Part shown: positions 31,681-43,910 of the stretch, piece after piece
How positions within the stretch are numbered: the stretch's first letter is position 1
Layout of the letters: each line of letters opens with the position of its first letter
Source of the DNA: Ephemerocybe angulata
Taxonomy: Eukaryota; Basidiomycota; Agaricomycetes; Agaricales; Psathyrellaceae
Assembly (NCBI GenBank): GCA_013368325.1
Contig: JAACJK010000183.1
Location: 1 to 60,173 of the forward strand
Reading direction: 5' to 3'
Length of the DNA stretch: 60,173 nucleotides
Made by a program: the position numbers and the translations under genes
The notes under the pieces: generated by a model
The model's database searches: none
What the model saw: the letters and a program-made list of their open reading frames with translations, nothing else
What the model was told of the DNA's origin: nothing

Positions 31681-32816
31681 CTACAGGGGGCGGCCTTCTG
31701 ATCCAGCCGCAGGGGCAGCAGGAGTCGCAGACGCGGCGGCACCTCCTTGTGCTGCCTTCTGCTCGTCCACCAGTCTACGAGCCTCTTCATGAATGTCAAC
31801 CACCTGCTTCGAAGTCGTCGTGTAGAACGCTTTGACTTTCTGGCCGAGTGGCGAGGACAGAGCCTTTGCAAGATACTGCGAGCAAAGGAGAGACGGTGAG
31901 AAGCGCCTACAGAAAAGCACCGAGGTGTGTACGTACGTCATTGAAGGTCTTTGTGATTCCCTTTTGCTCATCGAGCGTCTTTGCCTGTTGTTGCGCATTT
32001 GCCAGAGTAGCTTGAACTTTCTGCGAGATGGTCTGGTCGGGACCGAGAGCTCGTTCCCCAGCGGTTTTGTCTAATTCATGAACGTATCCCAAGAACTTCT
32101 GAGAGATTCCTTTCTCATCTGCAGATGATATTAGCGAAGTCAAAGGAGACTTTTAAAGAAAGGTACGAACGGTCAAGTTCAATAGCGCGTTGCAAGATCT
32201 GATCGGAAAGCTGGTAACCCTTGGCCAGATATTCAGCGGCAACTGCACGCAGGGCAACAATAAGCGAAGGTTGAGCTTCAGCGCAGGAAGGACACCTACT
32301 TCCAGCCCTAGGCTTATCGGTCTGCTCCAGCGGGTGCGAGGGATCGTCATGATGAGTGTCGTCCTCGAGGGGCGTCTCGGATGTGACATTGAGCGTGGCG
32401 CCATCCAAAGCCCCGCCATTTAGCTAAGTGCCAGTGTCGCGATGTCAGATATTATTTAGAGTCGCAAAGTAGACTGTAAACTCACCATCAACGCCGTCTT
32501 GGCAGCACTTTGCCTTTCGAACGAGATCGTTGCTTTGTGGGCCTTCTCGTCATAATCGATCGACGATATCCTGGGAGCTGCACGTTGGGGGGAATGGCCA
32601 TCGAGAGATACTAATTGAGCTCACTTTCCACAGAAGCTACAGGGCATGCGTTAATTGACACTACATATATCAATGGGAGGGAAAGACATACGTAAAGAAA
32701 TCGTTCAGTTGAGCCTTGGTGGTGTTCGGAGAGATTCCTGTGACCTGAGACCCCAAGGATCGTCAATATGGGAGATAGACATGTCCGGGAGGACGTACGT
32801 CGACTTTGTAGGACAT
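31681..32816 (-). CDS. vip1: Vip1-type RRM RNA-binding protein
   Basis: Eight exons join in phase to 246 residues: 32816-32799, 32744-32692, 32636-32625, 32570-32486, 32423-32300, 32242-32171, 32118-31937 and 31875-31681. The N-terminus is an RRM like that of fission-yeast Vip1: VTGISPNTTKAQLNDFFTFCGKIS, then KATISFERQSAAKTALMLNG and ATLNVTSETP. The C-terminal half is helical (AAEYLAKGYQLSDQILQRAI, KVQATLANAQQQAKTLDEQ, YLAKALSSPLGQKVKAFY) and ends in an Ala/Pro tail. The third exon is only 12 nt long and encodes the FCGK part of the RRM, completing a split codon on each side; flanking splice sites are canonical (ctgtag, gtgagc). One intron donor at 32170 is gttcgt rather than gtNNgt. The target RNAs are unknown. 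Confidence 0.87.
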
Positions 32817-33987
32817 GTTGGGGCTGGTTGAGAGAGATAAGAAGCGCTTTGGGCCTTCCACGAATCTTAAAGGGTGGTGCACTACTGACGTCATTCACGA
32901 CACTGCGCTCAGGGGCCTAATCCGGATGGTCGGACACTGCCTCGAACCACCCTTTGTCGTCTGGAACTTCCAAGACAATGCATAGAGCGAAATGCTCAGG
33001 AGGTAGGTGATTGCGCGGAATATTAGGATCGAGGGTTCTGCACGGGCAATGAAGCAAGCTCCGAGACAGCGCTGCAACGGCCGTAGGAGGGCAAATCGCC
33101 GAACACGGTCTAACTATGCTCGTTGAGCGCGTCTTGGAGAGTTTTAGCCTCAACCGGACGTATGAGGAGACTGTCAAACACGTTTTCCATTTGTGTGGCG
33201 AAGGCTAAGCTTTTCAAATCTCCGCTCCAGGCCTTTCCCATCCTCAAATGTGCAAACCGGCACCTACACCTGTGGTGCCGGTCAGGGGGGATCAGAGAAA
33301 ATTGCATCGAAGCCTGGATGGCTTGAAGGTCCGGAGATGGTGGTGGCCCTTGAACGCGACAAAGGCAAGGCGTTTGTTTCCTTGCATGTGTCGACTGAGG
33401 GGCGCGAAAATTTCATGTACACTGGCAAGAGACAACAACAATTGAATTCTCTTGTTGTCCGTCTCAGCTGTCGCCATCTTCCCAGAATTAGCCAGATTGC
33501 GCCCTCCCCTCACGACAAGAGCGCGTCGGCGGAGAGGTCAGATTAAGGGCTGCCGTGCTCCGGGGAAACTCCAGGTGATGCGGTTCGGCCTTATGGGGAA
33601 ATTTGAACGATGTTATTAGGGGGTATTTATACGAGCGCCTTTCTCTCATTTGCTGTCACCTACTCTCATCTCCGGAGTCGCCACAGAACGACATTCACGA
33701 CCTCGCTGCTCGAGACGACGTCGAACACGAGGGAGCTGCGGGAACAGGAGTGGCCTCTGTACGTCGACCAGGCGGGCACTAGAGATAGCTGGACCGGGGC
33801 TCGAATTGAAACGCGTCGGTCTTCTCCTGCTGTCGTCGCCATAGATTCCTCACGTTACCTCTCTTCTAGGCCCTAGATTCCAACTTTTGAGTCTATCTTC
33901 TTCCCAACTATCACTATTTCAGGGGACGTGGACCGTCTCCGCATTGAACTCCGGAGCATTTTGGAGCTGTCGGACAGCCTTGCAACT
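32817..33987. other. Unassigned 1.2-kb interval
   Basis: Both strands carry short, partly protein-like open frames. On the minus strand these are 33513-33292 and 33307-33110 (the latter with SLLIRPVEAKTLQDALNEH). On the plus strand they lie around 33117-33206 (MLVERVLESFSLNRTYEETV) and 33289-33420 (KPGWLEGPEMVVALERDKG). They cannot be joined into one gene with consistent phase and I do not recognise them. They could be remnants of an old gene or chance. Confidence 0.3.
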
Positions 33988-33996
33988 TATATAAAG
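33988..33996 (+). promoter_or_regulatory. Putative TATA box
   Basis: TATATAAAG lies 25-33 bp before the predicted start codon at 34021, a near-consensus TATA box. If it is used, transcription would begin very close to the ATG, or the true start codon lies further downstream (the frame has ATGs at 34144 and 34156). Confidence 0.5.
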
Positions 33997-34020
33997 CACC
34001 ACTAGCCTTTTCCGTTCAAG

Positions 34021-34834
34021 ATGCTAGATGCCTTTGTACGTGCCCCACCACCCTCTCCTCACCTCTCTCTGTAACCGAAGACTGCAGACACTACCCTACC
34101 GCGGTCGTCCTCAAGTCAAGGCAGAGCCTGGCCGTAGCAATTCGATGCATACCAGTATGGCGCCCACCAAAACTACACCTATTCAAATTCCGCAAAGGCG
34201 CAGGCCGATTACTGTTGCAGGAGCTTTGCCCTATGCGCAACCCATCTCCCCGGACATGATCTTCGAGATGTCGCCAGTCACCTCGGACTTCCCGACGAAC
34301 CACACCTCCTTCTCCCTCGGCAGACGCAACGCCAATAACGACTCCTTCGTCTATTCCGTCCCCCATTTCTCAACACCCAAGCGACGATCATCATCCAAGT
34401 CGAGGATGTCGGATAGTCCATCCAGTAGTCCTCGAGCTCGTGGTATCTCCCATGGCAGTTCCGACGTTCCAACTATCAAACATCCAATATCTCGAGGAGG
34501 CCAATGCGTGTTGGACGACCTGGACCTTAGTCCAGATACACCCACCCGCGAAGCCAATACGACTAGAGTGACCGGGTTTCTACCCATAAAGGGGGACTTG
34601 CACGATCAGTTCCAGGACCAGAACCGACCACTTCAACGGCTATCCCCTGGACCCCGACGCGCCTCCTATAACTCGTCACCCTGGATCCTTCCGGGCAAAG
34701 GAGAAGGCTCAGATGAAGACTTGGCCTCGTCCCAAGCTGATGTTAGTCCATTCGAGTTTGAGCGTCAGTTGCTTCGTCGGATCGAAAACCAAAACCGGCC
34801 ACGTTTTGCTGGCCTGCGCTCTTATTGCATGTGA
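34021..34834 (+). CDS. Hypothetical disordered protein
   Basis: I do not recognise this protein. A 15-nt first exon (MLDAF, 34021-34035) joins in phase across an intron (34036-34087) to a long exon ending at 34834, giving 253 residues. It is rich in Ser, Pro, Arg and Thr, with patches such as KRRSSSKSRMSDSPSSSPRARG and little predicted structure; a short possible helix (FEFERQLLRRIEN) lies near the C-terminus. Several SP/TP sites could be phosphorylated. The tiny first exon is uncertain: translation could begin inside the long exon, for example at MHTSMAPTKTTP. The lack of stops over 750 bp and the clean start context favour a real gene. Confidence 0.6.
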
Positions 34835-37800
34835 TGGGAACGTGCATTGGAGTCCTCCTTTCCCTCATAGATCCGTGGCCACCCTTTCTCTGCGCTGTTC
34901 GTGCGAACGGCCCACACAACCTTCTTCCTTCGCCTCCCCTTTTACCCACCCAAAATTTGTCGTTCTCTGAGGAGCGCGTTAACGTTTCGTCTTTTATGAT
35001 TTCACTTTCATCCTCGTTCGTTTCATTTCGTTCATGACTTATCATCACCGCATTGTACTTCAGCATCATCAGCATCATCATCATCATCATCCCGGCATCC
35101 GATATCCTGTAGTGTATATAGATTCTCCTCCGCTCTACCTTATTCATCCCACTACCCACCCACGGCTTCGATAATTAGAATACGTTGTCCGTCGATATCC
35201 CCCGCTCTACTAGTACGCAAAACCTACAAATGTATCGGGTTTAGAGTATACCAACCGTGTTTCCCAGTTCTCAGACTCTAACCCCACTTCGCGGATTCGA
35301 GGCCAGCATAATTCCGATGGAATACGTGAGTCCTCAACATATCCCTGCTTGTGTTGGCAGATTGCTTGGTCCGGGCTTGTCAGCAGGTGGGTTCATCATC
35401 CTGGTTATCTTCCGTGCAGGTCCTTCTATGCCTTTTGCGACCTCCGGTGACTCGATCTGTCGGCGATTGAGGGAGCGATGACCTGCGCGCATCATCTCTC
35501 CGTGGCCCGGGGCGACGAGAGAACTTCACGCTGGGCATGTCGGCGGAGAAAAGCCAGGGGTACGCTCATACTTGTGATAAGAATTTCGCCTGTCAGATAA
35601 GTGGGTTGCACGCTCGCCTGGGCACCCCAGCCGTCTCCTCGGGGGTACATACCCTTAGTATGCATGGTGCAAATGCATACGCACTCGGCGTTCGTTTGCG
35701 TGCGCTGCTGTGGCGATTGCAATGGCCCCTAACTTTTATTATCCCGCGAGGCGTTTCGATCATCAATGATCGAAGGCGCGTGGTGGTCGATCATGCTCCC
35801 CGATTCGGATAACCATTTTGCTTCCACTCGTCGATTGGGGAATGTGGGGAGCACAGAGTGGGGTTATCTATATTTACCAGTTATTTACCCCGATAGCGTT
35901 CTCACCTGTTCTCACTTGAGTGGGATCCAGCAGGTGGGGTTTGGAAACTTCCGGATGAGAGATTATGGAGCGTGGGGGTAGGAGGACAGCTTGGGCTTAC
36001 TTTGAATGCTGTAAAGCGCTCGTCAGGGGTACCATCCAATCTGACAGACACCGTGTCGAATTTTATGGCTCTATCATCATTTAGAAGGCATAAGCCGTGA
36101 AGCCTCCGGGAAACGAGACCATACATGGTATGCCGTCTCTTGTTCTGGGGTGCGGATCTATCATAGCTGGTTCTTCGACATTTGTCTGGTTCTGGTTCTC
36201 GCCCTGTGGCAGATATAATCAAGTTTGAAGGAAATTCTCAGTGGATAAGGACGTGGAAATTCAGAGGTAAATCGTTATCACTTCCGTGTTGTTTTCGGTG
36301 GTTCGCTTTCAAAGATCATGTGGATGAGCCTCCCTGGTCGGTTCAAATTGCCTCCTGCCATGTTGTGCTCTCCGTGGCGTACTTCTTGTGAAGCACTATC
36401 ATCATGAAGTGTCAAAGAACTTAAAGAAGAGTGGATAGGCACGCCCACGGACCTACTAAGGTTGCAGAAATATGTCTTCGAGTGTATGTTACCCTATGTT
36501 ACCTGACAGGTACATGATCGCCGGTCCGTTGGCTGTGTCGTCGTCAGCTCGACGATCAAGCAATAATGAAGTTCCTTGTGAACAATAACGCCTCGAGGAG
36601 CCACGACGCGACCCTCGCAGTCCATAGGATCTACACGCCGCTGCTACAAGGCGATGCTGCGTTGCTTGACGTTCGCATTTAACAACACTCCTCTGATGTA
36701 GGGAAGACGCACGGACTTTTTATTGTCGAGCAGTGATAACGATGTTGAAGCGAGATTAGTCCTGAGAGGGTCGAGTCTCCCTGGAGTTGGAAATAACGAG
36801 GTCGAGGACTTGGAGAAAAATCATTGAGGCAGGCAGAGAAGTACCTAGTCCTTACTTGGCGGTGAGGGTAAGGTCACCCGCGCTGTCACTCGAGAAGTTC
36901 TTTCGGGGCACGGGATGCACGGTTTTGGATTGAAATAGTTGTACGTTTTCCGCAAGTTCTAGCCCCTATCACTTTGACAAGGAGGCAGTTGGTCCGCCAC
37001 TCTCGAGCAGAAAGTATCATTGTCAATCTCCCTGAGCGTCGGGCACAGCCAATTAAAACCGAGGTACCGTCGCATTCGAGTTATTTTTTGGAGAACGCGG
37101 GACTGTGGTTTCTCAGAAGAAACGGGAGAACGAGATAGCAATGATGCTGCAAGGAGCATTCGGTGTTCTTTGTGGACTACTCCTAAGGAGGCTCAATGCA
37201 GCAGGGCACAAAGATCTTCGGTGGAGACTTGGAGGAATCCTGATGGTGCGCCAGCTGTTGTGAAAGATCACAGAAGCTTGCATTCGCCATTGCAAGACGA
37301 GGGATGGGACACCGTTTGCTATTTTGGTTGTTGTAATCTCCAACTGACCTAGCTCGTAGGGTCCAGAACATTTCTGTTACGATAAAGGCTGCTTGGGGAA
37401 AGGTAGCGATAGCCTGTTTACCATCTAAGGGAACGCAGATACACACACAGGAAGAGCGGGTAAGTTGTATTCCCAGAGGTCGTCGGAGAGCCAAGTTCTA
37501 AAGGCGGTCAAGTGTAATCCTGAAGATAGAAGCGTGTATCCCATAGTGGAGCGCAAATCAGACAGTCAGGCAGGACAAGGGACGTGCGTCGTAACGCTGT
37601 CAGAGCACCATCCCAAGGGAAGTTCCTCCGAGGTTGGTAATCGTCGGGATACCGTAGGCAACGCACAGCCGTCATGTCGTCTGAGTGACACGAGTCAGGG
37701 AGAGTGAGCAGGACGCAATCTTGTTAGCGGCTGTCCTTCAGCAGCACAAGGAGGCTCTGGGAACCTGCAGAGCGGACAGAGGGGATTCTGACGCCCAGGG

Positions 37801-38278
37801 AGTCATGACACATGAGAGATCGTCGAAGCCAGATCACAAGAGCGAGATTCAGGCCTATAGCGGGTCGTTGGCGGTCTATCTTTTTGTCTTGTTCAAGAGC
37901 TCTAGTTTGTCTCGAATATTCCTTCCACAACTGGCAGGCAAAGTCGTAACAAAGACGCCGATGTCGTTGCCTGAGATTCCGAGCTCGAACGGGCTGTAGT
38001 TGCTGTAAATGTGAGTAAACCCAACTCTAAGAGGTGATAAGATGTCACCGGCCTTGATATTAGTGTAATTGACTCGGACATTGGTAGGGCAGGGAAGTCG
38101 ACGTCGGGATGAGCGCAAAAGACAAATTGGAAGGCGGCCGCCGGGGCGCACCCTTATAGGGGAAAACAATAATACGCGATCACGTGTCGCGTCCCTGAAT
38201 CAACGGCATTCAACCGTGCAACCATTACACAACCGCCCAACTCACACCCGCCTCGAGGCTGGCCACTCTTCCCCAACG
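34835..38278. other. 3.4-kb interval without recognisable genes
   Basis: No long or conserved reading frame, no transposon domain and no tRNA-like sequence was recognised on either strand. The left end is T-rich and contains an ATC microsatellite. Open frames up to about 110 codons occur but lack protein-like composition. The right end (from about 38060) carries an open leader frame in phase with the NUD1-like start at 38279, so the first exon or 5' UTR of that gene may begin there. Confidence 0.35.
35061..35092. repeat. ATC trinucleotide microsatellite
   Basis: An imperfect run of cagcatcatcagcatcatca followed by further atc units spans about 32 bp, in the presumed 3' flank of the preceding hypothetical gene. 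Confidence 0.75.
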
Positions 38279-41200
38279 ATGTCCGGAAGCGCCCACAACC
38301 AGCCCGCCTGGCAGACAGAAGAGCTCCAAGAAGAATGGGTCGACCTCGAGCCCGAAGACTCCGTCGACGACGACGATCAGAGCTACGGCACCAGGTCCAT
38401 CTCGCTAACGGCGCCGCTCAGCACCCACATTCATACGAACAGCGAGCTTGAGGGTGACGCCGTGCAGAATACGATACAGGCTGGAGGGACGTTCTTGGTT
38501 CGAGAGGAGATAGCACATGCCCCACTGGTACCCAAGACACCAGGACGACATGCCAAACCCAAGGACTTTTTCACGCCACTACCACTGGAGCGTATGTTTG
38601 ACCCGCCGACACCGCCCACGTATTCCGGATCCTTGCGCTCGAGAGATGCACCGTCGCCACCGCAGTCGGCGGTCGTTGTTGACGAAGCGGAGGATACTGG
38701 ACCCTCGGACGAAATCCTGGAAACAGACATGCCGAACATGGACTCATTCCAAGGGCGGAGACCCAGTCTGGCCTGCCAATTCACTTTCTCAATGGCCAAG
38801 AACCATGCCTCGCGGCTGAACCCCCAAGCACACAGTACCCCCAACCCACCCCATCTCTATCCATCGGCACCTCCTACCGACTCGCGGCTGAGGCTGTTCC
38901 AGTTCCAGTACGATACCTACACGCGAGAACACCTCTCTGCCATGGTAGACTCCATTGCTATCAACACGCCCTCCGGTTCTGGAACCACCACCTCGCCCCC
39001 AAGCTACGGTCAGCATCTATCCAGGGTCTCCGAGATCACAGGGACGGCTGCGAATAATAACCATCTGCGGAGCGCGAAGAGGATCAAACTAAGTCCTCCC
39101 AGCGAGTTCTACGGCGAGGGTGCTGGCGCCGGAGTCGTGATTCAAAGGCCCCATGGCAAAGATTACGTTGGCGAGTCCCGGTCTCTCATGGAGAAGATCA
39201 AGCAGGCCCGCGACTTTTCCACCATCTCGACTGTGGCAGAGACGCCTTCCCAGGAGCCCAAGGAGAGCCCTTCCGGAGGGTCCATTGTATTGAACAGGCC
39301 ATCTTCTGAATCTAGTGAGCGAGACTCTCCTTTCGACCCCTTACCATAGGCTAATCAGAACATGAGATTCCTCTCGTCGTCCATCTTATTTATCTGTCCC
39401 CGACTCGCGGCAAGACAATCCTACATCAACATCTAATACCATGACATCTAAGAGCTCATACTCGTCCTTCAATTATCGCCAAAATGCTATGGCCCTTATG
39501 GACCAAATAAAGAGCGACATGAAGGGGCAGAAACGGATATTCTCGAGCGACACTGAGACTTCGACAATCACAACCCAAATTGAAGACCAGTCCGATTCCT
39601 ACGATCGTTCCGCTCTTTCCAGCGCTGTCCATCGACGGAAAGCTTCACGGCAAGAAAAGGAAAACCATGGGCCGAATACACCAGGTCACCGGCGTACATC
39701 ATCCTCGAAATCCAACTCGTTTAGGACGAAACCCAGTCCGAAGAAGCACCGCTCTCGAGCTAGTATACCCACTGACGAACTGGGCCAAGCCCTGGCCAAC
39801 AACCTATCGCGCCTGTCTGTTTCTGATCGCGACGCCAATACGAGTACCGCCGCCCCTCCAAGCACGGACCGACCAGTAGAACACCGACCGCCATCCTCTC
39901 TCGCACCCGCGTTGCACCCCTCTTCTTCCATTCGCGGTAGGCCAAATGAAGACCTGAACCGATTCGTCTCGTCAAGTACCGCTTCTGGGAGCACAGCATC
40001 TGGCACTACACTAACCTCTGGAGGAGCGCCATCGTTCGTTAAGCACGCGGGTCCCCCGCACCTCCGGACTATTGCACCGGCCGACCTACCGTCATTACCG
40101 GAAAGAATGGGGGACATGCTCTTCGACAGAGTTATGATGAGGTGGGTCAAGAACACCGCAATGGCGACTAGGGACCCGGACAAGTCGGGCGGTTCTATTG
40201 AAGACCTGAGCGACGATCCGTTCGGTGACATCGAGAGTCTGCCTGATGACTCTCGTGGGGGCGACACTAGGCCTAACGCAGGGGAACTAGAACCCGCGGA
40301 AGACCAGGACGGGCTCCGTGCTGCTGTGGCTGAGATGAGCGCGATTGAAGAACGCTCGGAAGCCGAAGACGATGATGAAGAACTTGAGCTTACTAGCTTC
40401 TCGACTGATGCTTCGGCTCATGTTGTTGACATCATGACTGGCGTTGATACCAGTGGATACAATGACGGGGACGAGACGACGGATTCTGAGGACGATGTGG
40501 CCCTAGACGACACGGTGACAATTACGAGGACAGCGACTGTGCCTGTGGTGGACTACGAGTCTGGCGACGAAGATTTTAGCCCGACGAGTGTCGCGCATGG
40601 ACCGCTAGCGACGACGTCCGCGTACTTGCTAAACGCTGATATGGGATTAGCGCCGCATGTCGCGCACCTGGGCATGGGCACCCCCAGCAAGCGGAATGGA
40701 AGGGTCATGGCGGTGACGCCGACGACGGTTCGCTCTGTGCTCAAGTCGAGCGGGACCCCAAATTCCGCAATGAAGAGCCGCAGCCGCTACGAGACGCCCC
40801 AGAGCCAGCGGCACCGCCGATCTGTCAGCTTTTCCGACGGAAAATTGGACGGGCCTATGGTCGATCTGAATAGCTCGACAGATACAGAGGGATCGAGTGG
40901 GCGTGGAGGCCGAACGTACGACAAGTCTGCGATTACGCAGCCATCGGCGAGGACTAAGCGTATAGCAGACATGATGGATGCCCTAGTCAATTCAGGTGGG
41001 TTCAAGTTTTCATCCTCCGGCTGTTGTGGAAGGTTGTTAATATGGGTTTATATGTACTAGACTTTGAGGAGGACGAGTCTCCATCGAAGACTAGTAGCTC
41101 TGCTGGGCGGATGGAAGAACTACGACCATTAACGGAGAGAGATCTGGCGAGTAGTATGGCGTCTGGAGCCGCCGATTCACAGCCAGAGTTGCGCCCTCGC

Positions 41201-43697
41201 CGGGTGTTCTCCCGCTCCCAGACGCATCGCGCATCGGGTGGCAGCAATGGAAAGAGCGTCAACAGGGCTAATGGAACGTTCCTAACAGAATGCTCGTTTG
41301 CTGTGGCACATGATCGGCTGGTCGAAGTTATCACAGACGTACAGCCCTTCGAACCTCATTGGGAACAGCTGAATGCGATAGACCTGTCTGGGAAGAAGCT
41401 GGAAAGTGTGGCGAGGCTGAAGGAGTTCTTGCCGAGGCTCGATGCTCTGAATCTGTGGGTTCTCTCATCGCCTTTGTGAGGTCTTATGTCGGCTGACGAC
41501 GTGTAGGAATGCCAATCAGTTGTCTTGGTTGAGTGGAGTCCCTGGATCAATACGGACGTTATCTGTAGCGCGTAATAGGTGAGTTCTCTGGGCCTAAATG
41601 TGGAGAGTAGTGGGCTGAACTAACGGACTCTTTGCCATTTAGTCTCACAGGGCTTACTTCATATAATCATCTGCCCAATCTCGAAAACCTCGATATAAGC
41701 CATAATGAAATCGAGTCTTTGCGCCGTGCGTATCCGATCTTTGATATATCTACTAGATTACTAAATTTTGGGTGCAGAACTGGAATGCTTGCGGCACCTG
41801 CGCGAGCTCAAGGCTGACGGGAACAGGATAACGAAGCTGGATGGGTTAGAGCGCATGGACGGGTTGGTTAAATTGAGCGTGCAAGGCAATTCTATCCAAT
41901 CTGTAGATCTCGAGGGCTTCCGATGGTACGTGAAGACATTCCTTGGTATCCTGCCATGCTCTGGTGTGTTGTGCTCACGAGCGCACCCCCAACTTTTTTT
42001 GATCTTCCTTCGTGGTGGGGGCATATGGGAATGGGTTTGCATCACCTGTATGCTCCCACACCGGTTTGTCCGAGATTTAGGGTGAACCAGCTGAACTGAT
42101 GACTTTTTATCTGTAGGACCCGGTTAGAGATGCTGAACATCAGTCACAATCGGCTGGATAGCGTTCGAGGGCTCTCATAGCGCTGATTGCAGTCAACCTT
42201 GGTATGTGAATGGATCTATCTATCTGTAGTATAACACCCGCCCAGTGATTCTAATCGCGAGCGTGGGGTGGGCTCCATTATCGCGAGGCAACGTAGCTGT
42301 GCGTCATTTGGACGCTGTTGTCGTTCCTGCCCCGCGCGCAGGGCATGGGCGAGCGTTATCAGTTTTGATGCTGATGCCAATTGACTCTGGCTGTGCAGCG
42401 GGGCTTTTGTTGTGTTGCCGTCGACTTGACTAACTGTTCTCTTGCAGATAACAACGCGTTGAGGGAGGTGGACTTTGGGAGTCATGGGATGCCTAGGCTG
42501 CGCATCCTGCGGGTGAGCGGGAACCGACTGAGCGAGCTCAAGGTGTCGGTGCTTCCGAACCTTCGCACGCTATACGCGGACAACAACTCGCTGAGTGTGG
42601 TGGCGAAGGTGGATCGGCTGACTCGGCTGGAAAATCTGAGTCTGCGGAATCAGAGTGGACGTGCATTGTGAGTGGAAGTCTTTTGGTTGTGCAGTTTCCC
42701 TCCATGGGCGTGATGGTTAACATCCAGCCTGCCACCGGGGGGCGATTCGATTCGATTCTCCGAGGGACTTCTTTTTCCACACCGTTACTGATGCTATGAT
42801 GTTCCCTCGTCCCCCTCCCCGCCTGGCTGGTGTTGGGCTCGTACAGTAACCTTTTGACCCGCGATGTTCGCGATGTGAAGCGGTTGTATCTCTCTGGTAA
42901 GCATAAGACTCTATCTGGAGGGGGTTCTCGAACGCTAACTTTTTTATTGTCTCTTCTTTCAATATTGGTGCAAATCACTGTATTCCGTGTGCGTGCCTGA
43001 CCGTGCTTCTAAATTCTTTTTTGGCTCTGTCGTTCGCTGGTTCCCTCCGCGTCGGCGGCTGTTGTGCCCGCCCGCAGGCAATCCGCTCAAGGCACCTATA
43101 CTGAAGGAGGCGTGCTACAACCTGGTGTACCTGGAGCTAGCTGCGTGCCGGCTGACGACGCTGCCCGAGGGCTTTGGGAGGCTCTGCCCGAATGTGCGGG
43201 TGCTGAATCTCAACTACAACTTTCTGGAGGACGTGCGGGGACTGGAGGAGCTGACGAGGATTCAGAAGCTGACGATCATAGGGTCGCGGCTGAAGAGCAC
43301 GAAACCGCTGATCCGGGTACTGCAGCGCATGCCCGATGTGGAAATGCTAGACTTTCGGTGAGTGGAGTGGCAGGTACATGTTGGGCGCTTCTAATCGTAG
43401 AACAGGATGAACCCGTGCACGCTGGGGTGGTACCTGCCGCTGCTGGTGAAGGACGTGCCGACGGGGCTGCAGCCTGGGGAAAAGGGCGGGGGCGGGGCGG
43501 GATCGTGGCAGGAGCTGGACGCCAAGTTCCGGCGGGACCTGCCGGACAGTGCATATGTGGGCCGGCTGGCATACCGAGGGCTGATCATGCGGGGGTGTTC
43601 GCGGCTGCGGCTGCTGGACGGAGTCGGGGTGACGTCGAAGGAGCGGGCGAAGGCAGGGCAGCTGCTGGAGGGCATTTTGGGTCGTGTAGTGCCGTAA
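38279..43697 (+). CDS. NUD1: Nud1/Cdc11-type leucine-rich scaffold of the spindle pole body
   Basis: Budding-yeast Nud1 and fission-yeast Cdc11 (not the septin) anchor the mitotic-exit/septation signalling kinases at the spindle pole. About eleven exons give roughly 1,430 residues. The N-terminal two-thirds is disordered, acidic and Ser/Thr-rich with many SP/TP sites (MSGSAHNQPAWQTEELQEEW start; PAWQTEELQEEWVDL matches the family opening). The C-terminal third is leucine-rich repeats: LNAIDLSGKKLESV, NLENLDISHNEIESL, HLRELKADGNRITKLDGL, LEMLNISHNRLDSV, RLRILRVSGNRLSEL, VRVLNLNYNFLEDVRGLEEL, MLDFRMNPCTLGWY. The intron at 39315-39366 removes an apparent stop. Near 42169-42176 the repeat frame breaks by one base, giving TAG unless corrected; see findings. 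The stop at 43695-43697 is 213 bp before the next gene. Confidence 0.85.
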
Positions 43698-43910
43698 AGT
43701 AATCTATCCAAAATGGGCACATCTTGGGACGAAAAGGAGCTGGGCAGCGGATCTGGGATCTGAGATCTGAGCTGATATGGAGAAACGGACGAAAGGGGGC
43801 GTTCCTAGATGGGAGATCCTATTCGCTCCCGGCATTTTATTCGAGCTCTTTGTCGGATTCCCACACGGAGAGCTTTTATACGGGGCGGTCGAATTGGACA
43901 GCAAGCCTCG

